From assembly GCA_022828595.1 (NCBI GenBank), contig JAKGHH010000007.1:61058727-61122726 (forward strand): a DNA stretch of 64,000 bases, read 5' to 3'. The translations under genes and the position numbers were made by a program. Shown here in pieces: positions 56,601-62,588 of the stretch. This stretch comes from Nelumbo lutea (lineage: Eukaryota; Streptophyta; Magnoliopsida; Proteales; Nelumbonaceae). A model generated the notes under the pieces. It searched no databases, was not told the DNA's origin, and worked only from the letters and a program-made list of their open reading frames with translations. Within the stretch, counting starts at the first letter, position 1, and each line of letters opens with the position of its first letter.

Positions 56601-57501
56601 CATAATTAGTTTGTGTTTGTATAAACATGAGTTCTCTTTATTAAAGATAAATAAATTGACTGGTTGTCAATAAAAAAATTGTATTTTGTGTTTGTTGTCT
56701 CTTTTTTTTTTACAATAATATAGCTTATTGCTGTTTTTTATGTTTAATTTCATAGTCTTACATCTTTCTTTGTTGAAGAAAAGTTAAAGATGTTTTACAT
56801 TTATGCATATATTTAAAAATGGAAACATGACAACATATTTTCTGTTTCCAGGTAGAGTTTGTTGGGGGCCCAATGTGTTGGAATACCCGCATATTTTCTG
56901 CATCTGCAGGTAAAATGCTAAGATTTTTTTTTTTAGATCAGCAACACAAATGATCCATTAAATTAAAAGATCATGTACAACAAGAAGTTGTGGGCATACA
57001 AGAAGCTCAAAAGAAAATCCCACTAATTACAACACAGCCCCAAATATAGCCCAAAAGAAAATTCCACTAACTACAACATAGCCCCAAACATAGCCCAATG
57101 GAAAATCCACTAACTACAACACAGCCCAAAACATAGATCGTCTTTGAACTCCTTGCTTAGCTAGACCATCAGCCATGCTGTTAGCTGATCTCCTAATCCA
57201 TCTTATTTGAATCACCGTGCCTTTAGAAATCTGCTTGAAGTGCCTGAGCTCCTTCTTTAGCTTCCATATTACTCCTCCTTTCTTCAGCCAGTTAACAACA
57301 ATTTTTGAGTCCCCTTCGATAATCAGCCTGTTAATCCCCAATTCTTTAGCTTTTTCAACACCATATACTGTTGCCATCAATTCTGAGCTCACCACATATG
57401 TAATGACTTTTGGATTATTAATTGCTTTTTTTTTTTTTTTTGTTTTAGGTGGTGGGGCCTTTTGTAATGGGAAAAAGATTCATGTTAGTCATACTGAGAA
57501 G
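8966..57501 (+). CDS. IMPL1: Inositol monophosphatase-like protein IMPL1, chloroplastic (5' two thirds; six exons, giant introns)
   Basis: Exons 8966-9295, 37602-37669, 39348-39481, 53217-53305, 56852-56909 and 57449-57501 join in frame, all at GT/AG sites, to 244 codons without a stop. The product matches the plant IMPL1 family: a Ser/Arg-rich plastid transit-like N-terminus, then KTGAEVVMDAVNKPRNI, the VTDTDK motif, LILGEEGG (metal-binding Glu pair), WCIDPLDGTTNF (metal-binding Asp residues and the signature of Mg-dependent, Li-sensitive phosphatases) and VEFVGGPMCWNTR. IMPL1 hydrolyses inositol monophosphates in the plastid, linking to inositol recycling. The usual protein is about 370 residues, so roughly 125 C-terminal residues are absent; no further exon is visible up to 64000. 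Introns are 28306, 1678, 13735, 3546 and 539 bp, filled with transposons. Start chosen at MGQSLIS, as in relatives (MGRSLIF in Arabidopsis). Confidence 0.92.
9375..9415 (+). pseudogene. Partial duplicate of IMPL1 exon 1
   Basis: About 40 bases in intron 1, 80 bases after the donor, repeat the exon 1 segment at about 9220-9258. Both encode AES-GPI-SKQL with a few substitutions. The copy is soon followed by sequence unlike the exon and has no splice sites fitting an alternative exon. Confidence 0.55.
9416..9949 (+). other. Intron 1, start: nothing recognised
   Basis: AT-rich intronic DNA. A stretch at 9588-9720 has a short frame with Lys/Glu-rich residues that I cannot assign. Confidence 0.4.
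9950..10577 (+). mobile_element. LINE-A, 5'-truncated L1-type element (zf-RVT region)
   Basis: Translation gives the C-terminal zinc-binding region of plant LINE reverse transcriptases: KVAFFVWTAYLNRILTRDNF, then after an A/T-rich run (10123-10151) a long frame at 10180-10518 with VVFWCIWQERNARIFEE. The 3' end is an A-rich tail (10557-10577). Only the last part of ORF2 is present, as usual for 5'-truncated insertions. Confidence 0.8.
10578..11165 (-). mobile_element. LINE-B fragment (reverse transcriptase, fingers/palm)
   Basis: The minus strand encodes NEIRKAVVGMSGDKALGPYG, the conserved LINE RT start (A-GPDGF type), preceded by a Lys/Glu-rich linker. It is tail-to-tail with LINE-A. The 3' part is missing. 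Confidence 0.75.
11166..11246 (-). mobile_element. Short LINE 3' tail (poly-T on plus strand)
   Basis: An 18-base T-run at 11166-11183 followed by ATCAATGACACATAAGTTTT, the same type of 3' end seen on other minus-strand LINEs in this window. Confidence 0.5.
11247..14029 (-). mobile_element. LINE-D, long 5'-truncated element (RT palm to 3' end)
   Basis: Read on the minus strand from 14029: HLQYADDTLVFMDASVEKLL (RT catalytic YADD box), then LAGWKGTYLSLGGRITLIKSL and LPIYYLSILKVPS (RT thumb), a diverged zf-RVT region near 11500-11640, and an A-rich 3' end (T-run at 11248-11258). Frameshifts, stops and a repeated GAGAGAGCTAAAGCCTTTGC near 13730/13795 show decay. A hAT-like element (11687-12622) interrupts it. 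Confidence 0.8.
11679..12630. mobile_element. Non-autonomous hAT element with 8-bp TSD GTTAGGCC
   Basis: The element is 11687-12622 (936 bp). Identical 8-bp duplications GTTAGGCC lie at 11679-11686 and 12623-12630. The ends are inverted: TAGGGGTGAGCATTCGGTT on the left and, read on the minus strand, AAGGGGTGAGCATAATTCGG on the right. Both subterminal regions are packed with CGGTT/AACCG words. TIR style and 8-bp TSD define the hAT superfamily. No transposase is encoded. The middle has GTAGACTCTATAGAGTAG-type short repeats near 12200-12290. Confidence 0.9.
14030..14640 (-). mobile_element. LINE-E fragment (linker and RNase H)
   Basis: The minus strand encodes a zf-RVT to RNase H linker (AITIKAVHWVRSLDTFRDVP) at 14400-14630 and then the RNase H fold: LNFDGSREGNQGPFSIGGV, ALFSGPIGEGDSLRAE and VIEGDSKLVISW, with DG, E and D catalytic positions visible. 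A 76-bp insertion splits it. The 3' end is lost where it meets LINE-D. Confidence 0.8.
14266..14369 (-). mobile_element. 76-bp retro-insertion (LINE 3' tail) with 14-bp TSD
   Basis: ACCATCAAAGTTAA occurs at 14266-14279 and 14356-14369, flanking an insert (14280-14355) that starts with a 15-base T-run and the tail motif GATCAATAACAACTTCAGCA. The insert is a severely 5'-truncated LINE or SINE tail inside the RNase H of LINE-E. Confidence 0.85.
14677..15090. repeat. Head-to-head inverted LTR pair (copia-type)
   Basis: Left arm 14677-14828 and right arm 14842-15088 are inverted copies around a 13-base spacer that contains CTCCCCCTCAA, the complement of a copia polypurine tract. Shared blocks include GGATAGTGTACATCAGGGAC against its complement, ACAACATCAGGATTCTC against its complement, and further out GGCTTTGTACAT. 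The right arm carries about 100 extra bases (about 14910-15015). The left arm looks like a minus-strand 3' LTR starting TGTGGAGAATCC on its own strand, the right arm a plus-strand LTR starting TGTAGTCGAGAATCC. Confidence 0.7.
15225..15755 (-). pseudogene. Copia-0 gag fragment (oldest element of the intron 1 nest)
   Basis: The minus strand encodes a copia Gag domain close to that of copia-1: ITTIKFDVANYLEWAQSTMM, AKWVQENYIV, ISRNYLWAKTAKDIWD. Stops occur. The fragment ends abruptly at the 5' LTR of copia-1 (15756). Its N-terminus continues beyond copia-1 at 21484-21525 (IGNEQKSVEKGL) and, beyond copia-2, at the ATG on 32143-32145. Confidence 0.8.
15756..16119 (+). repeat. Copia-1 5' LTR
   Basis: Starts TGTAGAGAACACTGATGTGG and ends just before the PBS TGGTATCTGAGC. 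A TATAAATATTAAG word near 15955 may be its TATA box. Confidence 0.85.
16805..21110 (+). pseudogene. Copia-1 gag-pol, broken
   Basis: Gag begins at 16805 (MEFKNQGEGVF) and includes FDGSNYLEWAQSAMM. A 34-bp segment repeated 76 bp apart (17185, 17261) shifts the frame. A CCHC zinc knuckle (CEHCKKLKHTKDTC) is at 17577-17620, the protease DSGASDHMT near 17910, integrase blocks at 18370-19140, RT from about 19620 with YVDDIVVTG at 20176, and RNase H (TDADW, then HNPVQHDKTKHIEVDRHFVK) up to about 21110. Stop codons at about 17395, 18250 and 18600 and more later make it non-functional. Confidence 0.9.
21129..21484 (+). repeat. Copia-1 3' LTR
   Basis: Matches the 5' LTR over its length; preceded by TTGAGGGGGAG. 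The last bases (CCCCCTACA) differ from the 5' LTR end. Confidence 0.85.
21526..21845 (-). repeat. Copia-2 3' LTR
   Basis: On its own strand it begins TGTTGAATGGGC and ends GGTTTCTACT. It matches 31818-32137. Confidence 0.9.
22146..23412 (-). pseudogene. Copia-2 pol, RT and RNase H part
   Basis: The minus strand encodes RT (MQEEMEALIKNQTWEIVDLP, YKARLVAKGYIQTYGIDYLE, VKNAFLNRDLQEEVYM, LVSILIIYVDN where the usual YVDD reads YVDN) and RNase H (YTDVDWAGCLDDRRSTSGVC). It is joined in the intact element to the block at 28556-31270; copia-3 sits between them. Several stops and frameshifts. Confidence 0.88.
23413..23670 (+). repeat. Copia-3 5' LTR
   Basis: 258 bp, TG...CA ends, followed directly by the tRNA-Met PBS. 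Confidence 0.92.
23827..28279 (+). pseudogene. Copia-3 gag-pol, broken by few lesions
   Basis: Gag (23827-24777) is a 316-codon open frame with NGQNYLKWSQLVRTYLKGKG and a zinc knuckle CTYCRKPRHTKDRC. TAG codons stop it at 24775 and again some 18 bases on. Protease WILDSGATNHMT is near 24930, integrase from 25430, and a 22-bp tandem duplication at 25806-25849 shifts the frame in the integrase TPQQNG motif. RT starts near 26740, YVDDIIVTG is at about 27328, and RNase H runs to 28279 (HNPVQHGRTKHIEIDRHFIK). Relative to copia-1 it has fewer lesions. Confidence 0.9.
28287..28555 (+). repeat. Copia-3 3' LTR
   Basis: 269 bp; longer than the 5' LTR because of extra CTTTCTATTT units. Confidence 0.92.
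28556..31300 (-). pseudogene. Copia-2 gag, protease and integrase part
   Basis: Read on the minus strand from about 31270: LDGTNYLEWSQSAKMAIGARG (Gag), a Lys-rich zinc-knuckle region near 30540, protease remnant WIIDS near 30200, STADGSHVPIAGKG, then a long integrase frame (28556-29716) with SDVWGPYHVPSVG, FVDDFSRYSWIYLMKS, FRSDNAREYF and SPQQNGFAERKNR. These include the D, D and E positions of the integrase core. Gag carries several stops. Confidence 0.88.
31818..32137 (-). repeat. Copia-2 5' LTR
   Basis: 320 bp, abutting the PBS complement at 31806-31817. TSD copy GTCTC follows at 32138. Confidence 0.92.
32138..32853 (-). mobile_element. Copia-0 leader, PBS and part of its 5' LTR
   Basis: The ATG complement at 32143-32145 is the gag start of copia-0 (METIGNEQ once copia-2 and its TSD are discounted). 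A PBS complement GCTCTGATACCA lies at 32595-32606. The sequence from 32607 onward should be the copia-0 5' LTR, which is interrupted by copia-4. The matching 3' LTR was not found, so copia-0 lost its 3' part. Confidence 0.7.
32854..33118 (-). repeat. Copia-4 3' LTR
   Basis: 265 bp; plus-strand ends TGTTTGCTGAAA and CCGAACCAACA; followed by CTCCCCTCAAG, the polypurine complement. Confidence 0.92.
33130..36360 (-). pseudogene. Copia-4 gag-RT-RNase H with protease/integrase deletion
   Basis: Gag starts at 36360 (MSSISGEVSSRNV), shifts frame once near 36290, then runs open to about 35250 with LLDEYNFREWSVSAMLFI and zinc knuckle CIHCGRERHVKETC. After a Ser-rich run the frame jumps straight to the post-integrase segment (IHVKDPKKTKLDPRA, IFLGYSPTQKGYKCYDP), so no protease DSGA or integrase catalytic core exists. 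RT follows in a long open frame (34074-35243) including AMDEEMKGLMKAGTWELVDL, VKNAFLNGDLHEEVFM and YVDDMVITG, and RNase H ends near 33130. It could only move with help from another element. Confidence 0.88.
36941..37208 (-). repeat. Copia-4 5' LTR
   Basis: 268 bp; one extra GAA unit relative to the 3' LTR. Confidence 0.92.
37602..37669 (+). CDS. IMPL1: IMPL1 exon 2
   Basis: 68 bases after acceptor TTTTACAG, before donor GTGAGG. Encodes VVMDAVNKPRNINYKGLTDL followed by VT and two bases of an Asp codon. Conserved in all IMPL1 proteins; phase 0 in, phase 2 out. It begins about 390 bases right of the copia-4 target duplication. Confidence 0.93.
37670..39347 (+). other. IMPL1 intron 2
   Basis: 1.68 kb of AT-rich intronic DNA. 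No transposon coding sequence or gene recognised; a T-run lies at 38939-38949. Confidence 0.6.
39348..39481 (+). CDS. IMPL1: IMPL1 exon 3 (metal-binding motifs)
   Basis: 134 bases. With the two bases of exon 2 it gives DTDKMSEAAILGVL, LILGEEGGLIGD and SSDYLWCIDPL, then the first base of the next Asp codon. The Glu-Glu of GEEGG and the first Asp of DPLD bind the catalytic magnesium ions in this family. Acceptor CTTTCAG, donor GTTTGC. Confidence 0.94.
39902..40090 (+). pseudogene. Decayed duplicate of IMPL1 exon 2 with exon 1 end attached
   Basis: The segment 39927-39980 repeats exon 2 with about 80 percent identity plus a one-base insertion, and the following 100 bases repeat the start of intron 2 (shared TTATTTTACTAGTTTATGAT). 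Just before it, AAGACAGGTGCTGAG would encode KTGAE, the end of exon 1, in frame with the following VVM. The intron 2 match shows it is not a fully spliced retrocopy. The copy is broken by the frameshift. Confidence 0.7.
40215..40790 (-). mobile_element. LINE-6, 3' half (RNase H end and tail)
   Basis: The minus strand has an A-rich tail (T-rich at 40220-40226), a diverged RNase H end (NGLADTLAKQG type) near 40370, and higher up the RT phrase YCKIDLEKGYDHVKWGFL near 40720-40760. The order suggests an internal deletion between RT and RNase H. LINE-5 interrupts it at 40791; the rest resumes at 51738. Confidence 0.7.
40875..41843 (+). pseudogene. LINE-5 ORF1, 3' part
   Basis: An open frame of 322 codons, rich in Ser, Glu and Gly, with no domain I recognise. 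By position it should be the C-terminal part of LINE ORF1; the usual nucleic-acid-binding N-terminal domain and zinc knuckle are missing, so the element is 5'-truncated. Confidence 0.6.
46328..46591 (+). repeat. Copia-5 5' LTR
   Basis: 264 bp; TG...CA ends; followed directly by the PBS. Confidence 0.92.
46806..50350 (+). pseudogene. Copia-5 gag-pol, gag-deleted and broken
   Basis: Only the end of Gag remains: a Gly/Arg-rich segment and a zinc knuckle (CTHCGRDEHLVNFY, last Cys replaced). Protease has WIIDSGASDHMTGTPG near 47240. Integrase runs from about 47700 to 48450, RT from about 48830, with KYLPDGSVEHLKAILVAKGY, YVDDIVITG near 49410, and RNase H (YTDADWAGSVFDRRSTY and HISSNPVFHERTKH) to 50350. 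Many stops and frameshifts are present. Confidence 0.88.
50360..50619 (+). repeat. Copia-5 3' LTR
   Basis: 260 bp, nearly identical to the 5' LTR by eye. Confidence 0.92.
51738..52090 (-). mobile_element. LINE-6, continued
   Basis: Continues the antisense LINE interrupted at 40791. It carries a small nested tail insertion at 51864-51902. The 5' limit is not clear. Confidence 0.5.
51848..51918 (-). mobile_element. 39-bp LINE-tail insertion with about 16-bp TSD
   Basis: ATTATTTTGTAATCTT (51848-51863) and ATCATTTTGTAATCTT (51903-51918) flank TTTTTGATGAATAATGAGTG and a few more bases. The same tail motif lies at 15103-15120. Confidence 0.7.
52091..52670 (+). other. IMPL1 intron 3, nothing recognised
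   Basis: AT-rich intronic DNA without recognisable coding remnant. Confidence 0.4.
52671..53126 (+). mobile_element. LINE-7, 5'-truncated tail
   Basis: 52705-52812 encodes the end of a LINE RNase H (WIPSSANSIADWLAKQGVNQ) followed by a stop, about 300 bp of 3' UTR and an A-rich tail at 53105-53125, 90 bases before IMPL1 exon 4. Confidence 0.75.
53217..53305 (+). CDS. IMPL1: IMPL1 exon 4
   Basis: 89 bases, acceptor GACTTCAG, donor GTAATT. Completes the split Asp codon and gives DGTTNFAHGYPSFAVSVGVL then FRGKPASAAV, the second half of the DPLDGTTNF phosphatase signature. Confidence 0.94.
53306..54242 (+). other. IMPL1 intron 4, first part
   Basis: AT-rich intronic DNA with a T-run at 53358-53374 and a CACCT/AGGTG-rich stretch at 53476-53570 that may be a worn repeat. 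No gene recognised. Confidence 0.4.
54392..55262. mobile_element. Non-autonomous hAT element with perfect 15-bp TIR and 8-bp TSD
   Basis: GTAGGTAG at 54392-54399 and 55255-55262 flanks 54400-55254 (855 bp). The left end CATGGTTTAAAATGT is the exact complement of the right end ACATTTTAAACCATG. No transposase is present. It contains a 105-bp tandem repeat near its left end. Confidence 0.92.
54432..54755. repeat. Tandem repeat, three units of about 105 bp
   Basis: Units start at 54432, 54538 and 54643. The first two are almost identical (one difference seen near the start); the third is more diverged and has a 6-bp insertion. Each holds TTCCAC, CATGGGTAG and ACTATGTGGAGT words. Overlapping repeat-encoded ORFs on both strands are artefacts. 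Confidence 0.95.
55531..55815 (+). other. IMPL1 intron 4, nothing recognised
   Basis: No repeat or coding match seen. Confidence 0.3.
55816..56502. mobile_element. Candidate hAT-like element of the CATAGTT family
   Basis: The right end, read on the minus strand, is CATAGTTGTCAAGGCATCAC, close to the ends of the element at 63157-63846. Subterminal GCCTAG words occur at both ends, and the inferred length (687 bp) is close to 690. The left end (CACTATGGGTGCCTAG) is diverged and no target duplication was confirmed. Confidence 0.45.
56852..56909 (+). CDS. IMPL1: IMPL1 exon 5
   Basis: 58 bases, acceptor TTTCCAG, donor GTAAAA. Encodes VEFVGGPMCWNTRIFSASA and the first base of a Gly codon. Matches the family segment after the metal site. 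Confidence 0.94.
56922..57412 (-). mobile_element. LINE-10, 5'-truncated RNase H and tail
   Basis: The minus strand encodes SSELMATVYGVEKAKELGI, IIEGDSKIVVNWL and ANSMADGLAKQG, the C-terminal half of a LINE RNase H, then a 3' UTR ending in an A-rich tail (T-run near 56924-56933). It fills most of IMPL1 intron 5 and leaves the exon 6 acceptor intact. Confidence 0.85.
57449..57501 (+). CDS. IMPL1: IMPL1 exon 6 (last exon seen)
   Basis: 53 bases, acceptor TGTTTTAG after a long T-run, donor GTCTGT. Encodes GGGAFCNGKKIHVSHTEK. The next conserved segment (VERALLITGFGYEHD type) was not found downstream in this window. Confidence 0.92.
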
Positions 57502-58659
57502 GTCTGTATTACTTGGTTGATGGTTTTTTCTTAGATCATATTTGATGCCATTGGATACTATGTTTCATATTTATTTATTGATCTCTTATCTTTGCTTTTC
57601 CTAGATTCAAGTTTCTAGCTCATCGGAAGGGAAACTTTAGGGCATGTCAGTAGCCAACTAACCAAATGTTTTTTGTAGCTGTCTGATTGAACTAGTGAAG
57701 AATATTTGTTACTAATCTCTTTTGAAATTTTGAACAGGAAACAGGAATAAAATAAATTATTAAAATTCCATTTCACTTCCAATCCAACTTTTTTTTATGG
57801 ATATTTACTAGATGTTCTTAGTCCAAATCAAGAAAAGGGAAATTAATCTAACTATGACTTTGTTGTGTGGAAGGACGACATTGACATTTTAATTTTTTCA
57901 TCAAAGGGTTATTTTTTAAATTTTCACAGTTAAGGGGTGAAATTGCAAATGTGTTATTGGGCCTCTTTGTAGTTATCAAGAAGTTTTTCTAATCCTGACT
58001 ACAAATTAGTTAGAATGAAACAAAGATCCCAACCTAGGGCATAGAGATAGAGTATCTTTATGGCAATGTTGTAAGACCAGGACCAACCACAAAATCAGAA
58101 TCCTTGCTAGGTTAAGAGTAAAATGGTTTGACTGTGAATTATAGTTTATATCATATCTGAATGTGGTGGCTAGATGGTAGTTCCTTACCTTTTGATGCAA
58201 ATGACCAGGATTCTAGTCATATATACATAACCAAAAGGTCATGAGTTGAATTTTTCCTATTAGAATTTTAAGGTTTATTGATTTAGTGACTCGAGTGGGT
58301 TGTGAGAACCGGTTGGGTCATTGCAACCCAGCTGGTTTTCAAAGGTTCTTCTGGGATTTGATTGGTTCTACCAGCTTTTCAAAAATTTGAAAATTGGGGC
58401 TTTAAAAAGCATAAATGCCTGCCTGTTCCCAAGTTGATCAGTATGACTATTTGACCCGTCTGAGTCTTATAACATTTTATGGTAAACCTTAGCTTGAAAA
58501 GGATGGAAGTCCAAATTGGATTTGACACCTTTTCCCTTGGCATTGTGCCTAGTGTCATATGGACAGGGGCCCTTTGTTGAACCTTTTCATATGAACTTAT
58601 GGTAAACATTTTCACTCCCTAGAACAAAATACAGCATCCTAATGCACTAGTTTCATGTC
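57502..58659 (+). other. IMPL1 intron 6 start, nothing recognised
   Basis: AT-rich DNA. I looked here for the next IMPL1 exon without success. Confidence 0.5.
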
Positions 58660-60495
58660 TTACAACATTGCTTTATTGGCTAAGGTCTTACCAATGAAAC
58701 TAAAGGAGGTGCTTCATTTGGTAATGCCATATGGAGAGGAGCCTTATTTTTTTTTTGATCAGTAGAGGAGCCCTTTGTTAAAGAGAGATAAATCTTAGAC
58801 CAAATTCTTATAGCAAATAAAGCAGTGGAGGATTTTAGAAAATCAAGGAGATCCTCAATGGGTGATGGAAAAGATGGGTTTTGGGCATATATGGATAAGG
58901 TGGATAGTGGCTTGTTTGAGATCAATTCATTTTTTGATACTTACTATTGGTTTTTCGAAAGACTGTTTTAGGGCAACTAGAGGTTTTAGGCAAGGAGATC
59001 CTCTGTGCCAAATGTTGTTTATTTTGGTTGTGGAAAACTTTAGCAAACTTTTAAGGAGGGATTATGAGAGAGACATGTTTAGAGGATTTAGAGTGGGTAT
59101 ACTGAATTAAGTAGTGTAGAGAAGATGGGCCATTTCTTAAGTTAAACATAACCTTCTCTCTTTCACCCCTAATTCCATTTCATTAAGTTAAACTTTAATA
59201 ATTTACAGAGAGGCCCCTAGTTGGGCAGAAAATTAAAAAGCATAATACGAGAAAGAATAAAGCCCATTACAGCAAGGAACATGAAAAATAAAGAAGGATA
59301 AACAGCCTATGGGCCATTCGGCCCATCTTCTCTACAAGTAGTTTCTCGGTTGCAATTTTCTGATGACACACTAATCTTTGGAAAGGTTAGGGGGATTCAG
59401 GATGTGAGATCCCTAAAATGAATTATGGAGATTATGGAAGAGAGAATATGGCATCAGACTTCAGATGACTTATTTTCTTGTTCTTTCTTAATACTTGCCC
59501 AGTCGGTCAGTGTGGGATTAAACTTTCCTGTAAAAGAAATACATTGTAAACCAATTCCTCCTAATGTACAAACTCTTTGCTGGGAAATGTTTCTAGGGAA
59601 GGTAAACACCTGTGACATGCTACAGAAAAAAGGCCAAACATGTGCCTTTCTCCTTATGTGTGTGTTCTCTGCAAGGCTTGTGGTGAAACCCTCTCTCACT
59701 TACTTCTTTCCTGCTCATTTGTTTATTGTATTTGGGACTATATCTGTTCTCTTTTTGGATGCAGATGGACTCCCCCACAGGACATAGTGAGTCTCTTCAA
59801 CCCAACCTTCCTAAGGCAATAGAAGAAATGGGGAAGATGCATGTGGAAGACAGTACGTGCACGTGCTGCTGTGGTTTGGTCAATTTGTGAAGAGAGAAAT
59901 CATAGGATCTTCAATGGAAAAAATAAATCCTTAGAGGAGGTGATTGAAGCCATCAAAATCAGATCGGGTCATAGGGTCAAAACCTTGGAATTGTTCAAAG
60001 GTATTCCTGCAGATGACTTTTTAAATTGGACAGAAGTGGCACACTCAGAACCACATAGTGAAACTATAAACTGAAACTACACTTTGATGGGAGTTCATTT
60101 GGAAACCCAGGAAGAGCAGTGTAGGGAGAGTCTTTCGAGACCACCATGGAGTAGTGTTGGCTTTGTTCTCAGGACCAATTGGGTTTGTAGACTCGATTCA
60201 AGCTGAACCAAAGTCTCTATGGCAAGGATTGAAGCTTGCTAAACAGTTAGGGGCAAGAGAGTTGGAAATTGAAGGAGACTCACTTCTGATTATAACTTGG
60301 GCAAAGCAAATTGAGTTAGCACCTTGGAAGCTAAGATTCACTTTTAGACAGATTGACTAACATTCAAAGAGATTTAACCCTACATTCAATTGGGTTAAGA
60401 GGGAAGCTAATGGGTTGGCAGATATGTTAACCAAGTAGGGAGCTAATAGACCATCTTATTTTGGGCATTATTGTAAACTGCTTTGTTTTGGGAAG
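58660..60495 (+). mobile_element. LINE-8, degraded L1-type element (RT to RNase H)
   Basis: Plus-strand remnants in order: RT with TRGFRQGDPLCQMLFILVVE near 58980, LQFSDDTLIFG (SDD at the catalytic box) near 59350, zf-RVT (KPIPPNVQTLCWEMFLGKVN) near 59550, linker AAVVWSICEERNHRIFNG near 59870, and RNase H (LEIEGDSLLIITW, ANGLADMLTK) to 60440. A 222-bp element (59115-59336) and a T-run with GATCAG (58747-58761) interrupt it. RT and zf-RVT are joined with the intervening part deleted. Confidence 0.82.
59110..59341. mobile_element. 222-bp element with 17-bp perfect TIR and 5-bp TSD AGTAG
   Basis: TGTAGAGAAGATGGGCC at 59115 is exactly mirrored by GGCCCATCTTCTCTACA ending at 59336. AGTAG lies at 59110-59114 and 59337-59341, and removal restores the LINE-8 RT frame order. 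TG...CA ends and 5-bp TSD fit an LTR-type integration, whereas a 17-bp TIR fits a MITE. No coding potential. Confidence 0.85.
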
Positions 60496-61767
60496 TTTTT
60501 TTTTTTTTTTTGATTGGAAACGGTAACTTCATTAAATAACTTTCCAGATTTAAGTACAGCTGTTAACCCCTAAGTAGGTGTTGAGCCCCTAGTTATCTTT
60601 CTTACAAAACTGCCCAGAACATATTCTCCCTCACAGTCCCTTGTTTAGCCAACATGTCAGCTAAACCATTAGCTGATCTCCTTGTCCATTTGAAGCATGC
60701 ACCGATCTCCCTTGTTATATTGTGGATTTCCCTTATGGGCTGTCTATAGATCTAGGCTCCCAACTTACCAGATTGCAGCCACTCAATCTTAATTTGGTGT
60801 AATCCCAACTGTTTTGCATATCTTACACCTTGAAGCAAGGCCATCACCTCCGCTCTCAATGAGTCCCCCACTCCTATTGGTCCTAAAAACAAAGCCACAA
60901 TTCTGCCATTCTCATCTTTGAAAACTCCTCCTATACCTGAAGGGCCCGGGTTACCTCTTGAACTCCCATCAAAGTTCAATTTCACTCATTGTTGTGTTGG
61001 TGGGGACCACAATTCCTGCACAATAGGTTTCATGGAAGTTGTAGAAGCCACCACTTCCCAATTCCTGTAAATTTCTTCAGCTGAGAAGTCTTAAACAAAT
61101 CCAAAGTTTTCAACCAATGAATAGACATAATAATTATTCTTTCTACAATTGCCTCCTTGGATTTCTCTACTCTTTAAAAGATTCTATTTTTCCTTTCTTT
61201 CCAAACTGACCATAAAATAGCTGCTCTTGTGGCTCTCCACATTAATCTTCTGCGCCTCTTCGGTTGCCTGAAAAAGCTTGGGTCAAAAAGGCTTGCCACA
61301 TCTAGGGGAGGTGTCCACCTACAACCAAAGATAGAAGAGAACCAAGTCCAAATAAAGCATACAAATGCACAAGAAATCAATAGGTGTGTGATCGTCTCAC
61401 CAGATCCCAAGCAGAGGCTACAAACATGGGGTGATAGGCAAACATTTGGCCTTTTTCTTTGCAACATATCTAGAGTATTGATTATTTGGATAACCACCTC
61501 CCAACAAAAAGCCCGAACTTTTGGGGGTATAGGCTGACACCAAATCTCCTTTGGAGGAAAGCTCCTTACAAGGTTTGATGATTGAATGAGGATATCAAAA
61601 AAGGAAGAGCAAGTGAACACACCAGAAGGGGAAGGTTTCCAAATTCTACTGTTCACACAAGATTGATCTAGGTAAGTTGACCTTAGAAGGTTAATTAATT
61701 CATCCACCATTGTCATTTCCGACTCATAATTCATCCACTAGGTAAGTTGACCCTAGAAGGTTAATTA
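60496..61767 (-). mobile_element. LINE-9, 5'-truncated (zf-RVT and RNase H)
   Basis: Starts on the plus strand with a 16-base T-run and GATTGGAAACGGTAACTTC. The minus strand encodes zf-RVT in a clean 186-codon frame (61174-61734; VFTCSSFFDILIQSSNLVRS, AFCWEVVIQIINTLDM, LCLGSGETITHLLISC with Cys/His ligands) and RNase H (LNFDGSSRGNPGPSGIGGVF, SLRAEVMALLQGV). About 28 bases at the 5' boundary (61672-61698) recur at 61740-61767. Confidence 0.88.
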
Positions 61768-62588
61768 CAGGGTTTGGGAAGTATTGTATCTTAAATTCAG
61801 ATTTAAATCAATAAATGAATTTCTTTGCTCATAATAAAAAACATGCGTATGTAATAACAATCCACAAACAACTTCAAGAAGATGAAAATTCTTTCTTTTT
61901 ATGTGTTTTAGCACAAGAACTTTGATGAAGAGACCCACTTGAAGCAACAAACTCCATGAGATCACTGTGAAAATACTCCTTTGTGTTGTCTAACTGAAAA
62001 ATGTGAATCTTAGTTTGGAATTGGGTTAAAGGTCATGCATTGGAAATCTTTCACAAGCTTTGGCATTTCATCTCTAGATCGCATGGGATAAACCCAAGTA
62101 TATCTAGAGTAGTCATTAATCAATGTAATAGAATACTTATAACCAGTTTCAAAAGGTATGACCAAGACAATTGTGCCATAAATAGGTTTGACTCTTATTA
62201 GACAGACTCATAGACTTTGTAGCCACAAGTCCGACTTTATTTCCCAACATGTAGAGACCATCCACCATATTGCCTCTACCAATTGTCCTCTAGGAGGTCA
62301 AATCTTAGAACACACAAGAAGGAAAAAAATGGTTATTGAGCGATTCAAAGAATGAGTAATGCTACTAATGGAAAGTAAATTAATAAGCAGTTTAGGGGAC
62401 ATGCAGTACATTAGATAGGGTAAGATCAAAAGAAAGGGAGTTCTTCCTTGACCAGCAATGGTAGAGAATGATCCATTAGCCAATCTCACCTTATTTCTCC
62501 CGGAGAGGAGTTTATATGCTTGAAACAAATTGGATTTACCAGTCATGTGTTTTGAAGCCCTAGAGTCAATTATCCAAGTGTAGGCACT
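61768..62588 (-). pseudogene. Copia-8 fragment (protease and integrase start)
   Basis: The minus strand encodes WIIDSRASKHMTGKSNLFQA (protease; Gly of DSGA replaced by Arg) near 62575, NKVRLANGSFSTIAGQG, and integrase remnant SRYTWVYPMRSRDEMPKL near 62080. Gag and the RT half are missing. Copia-6 appears to be inserted at its protease. Confidence 0.75.
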
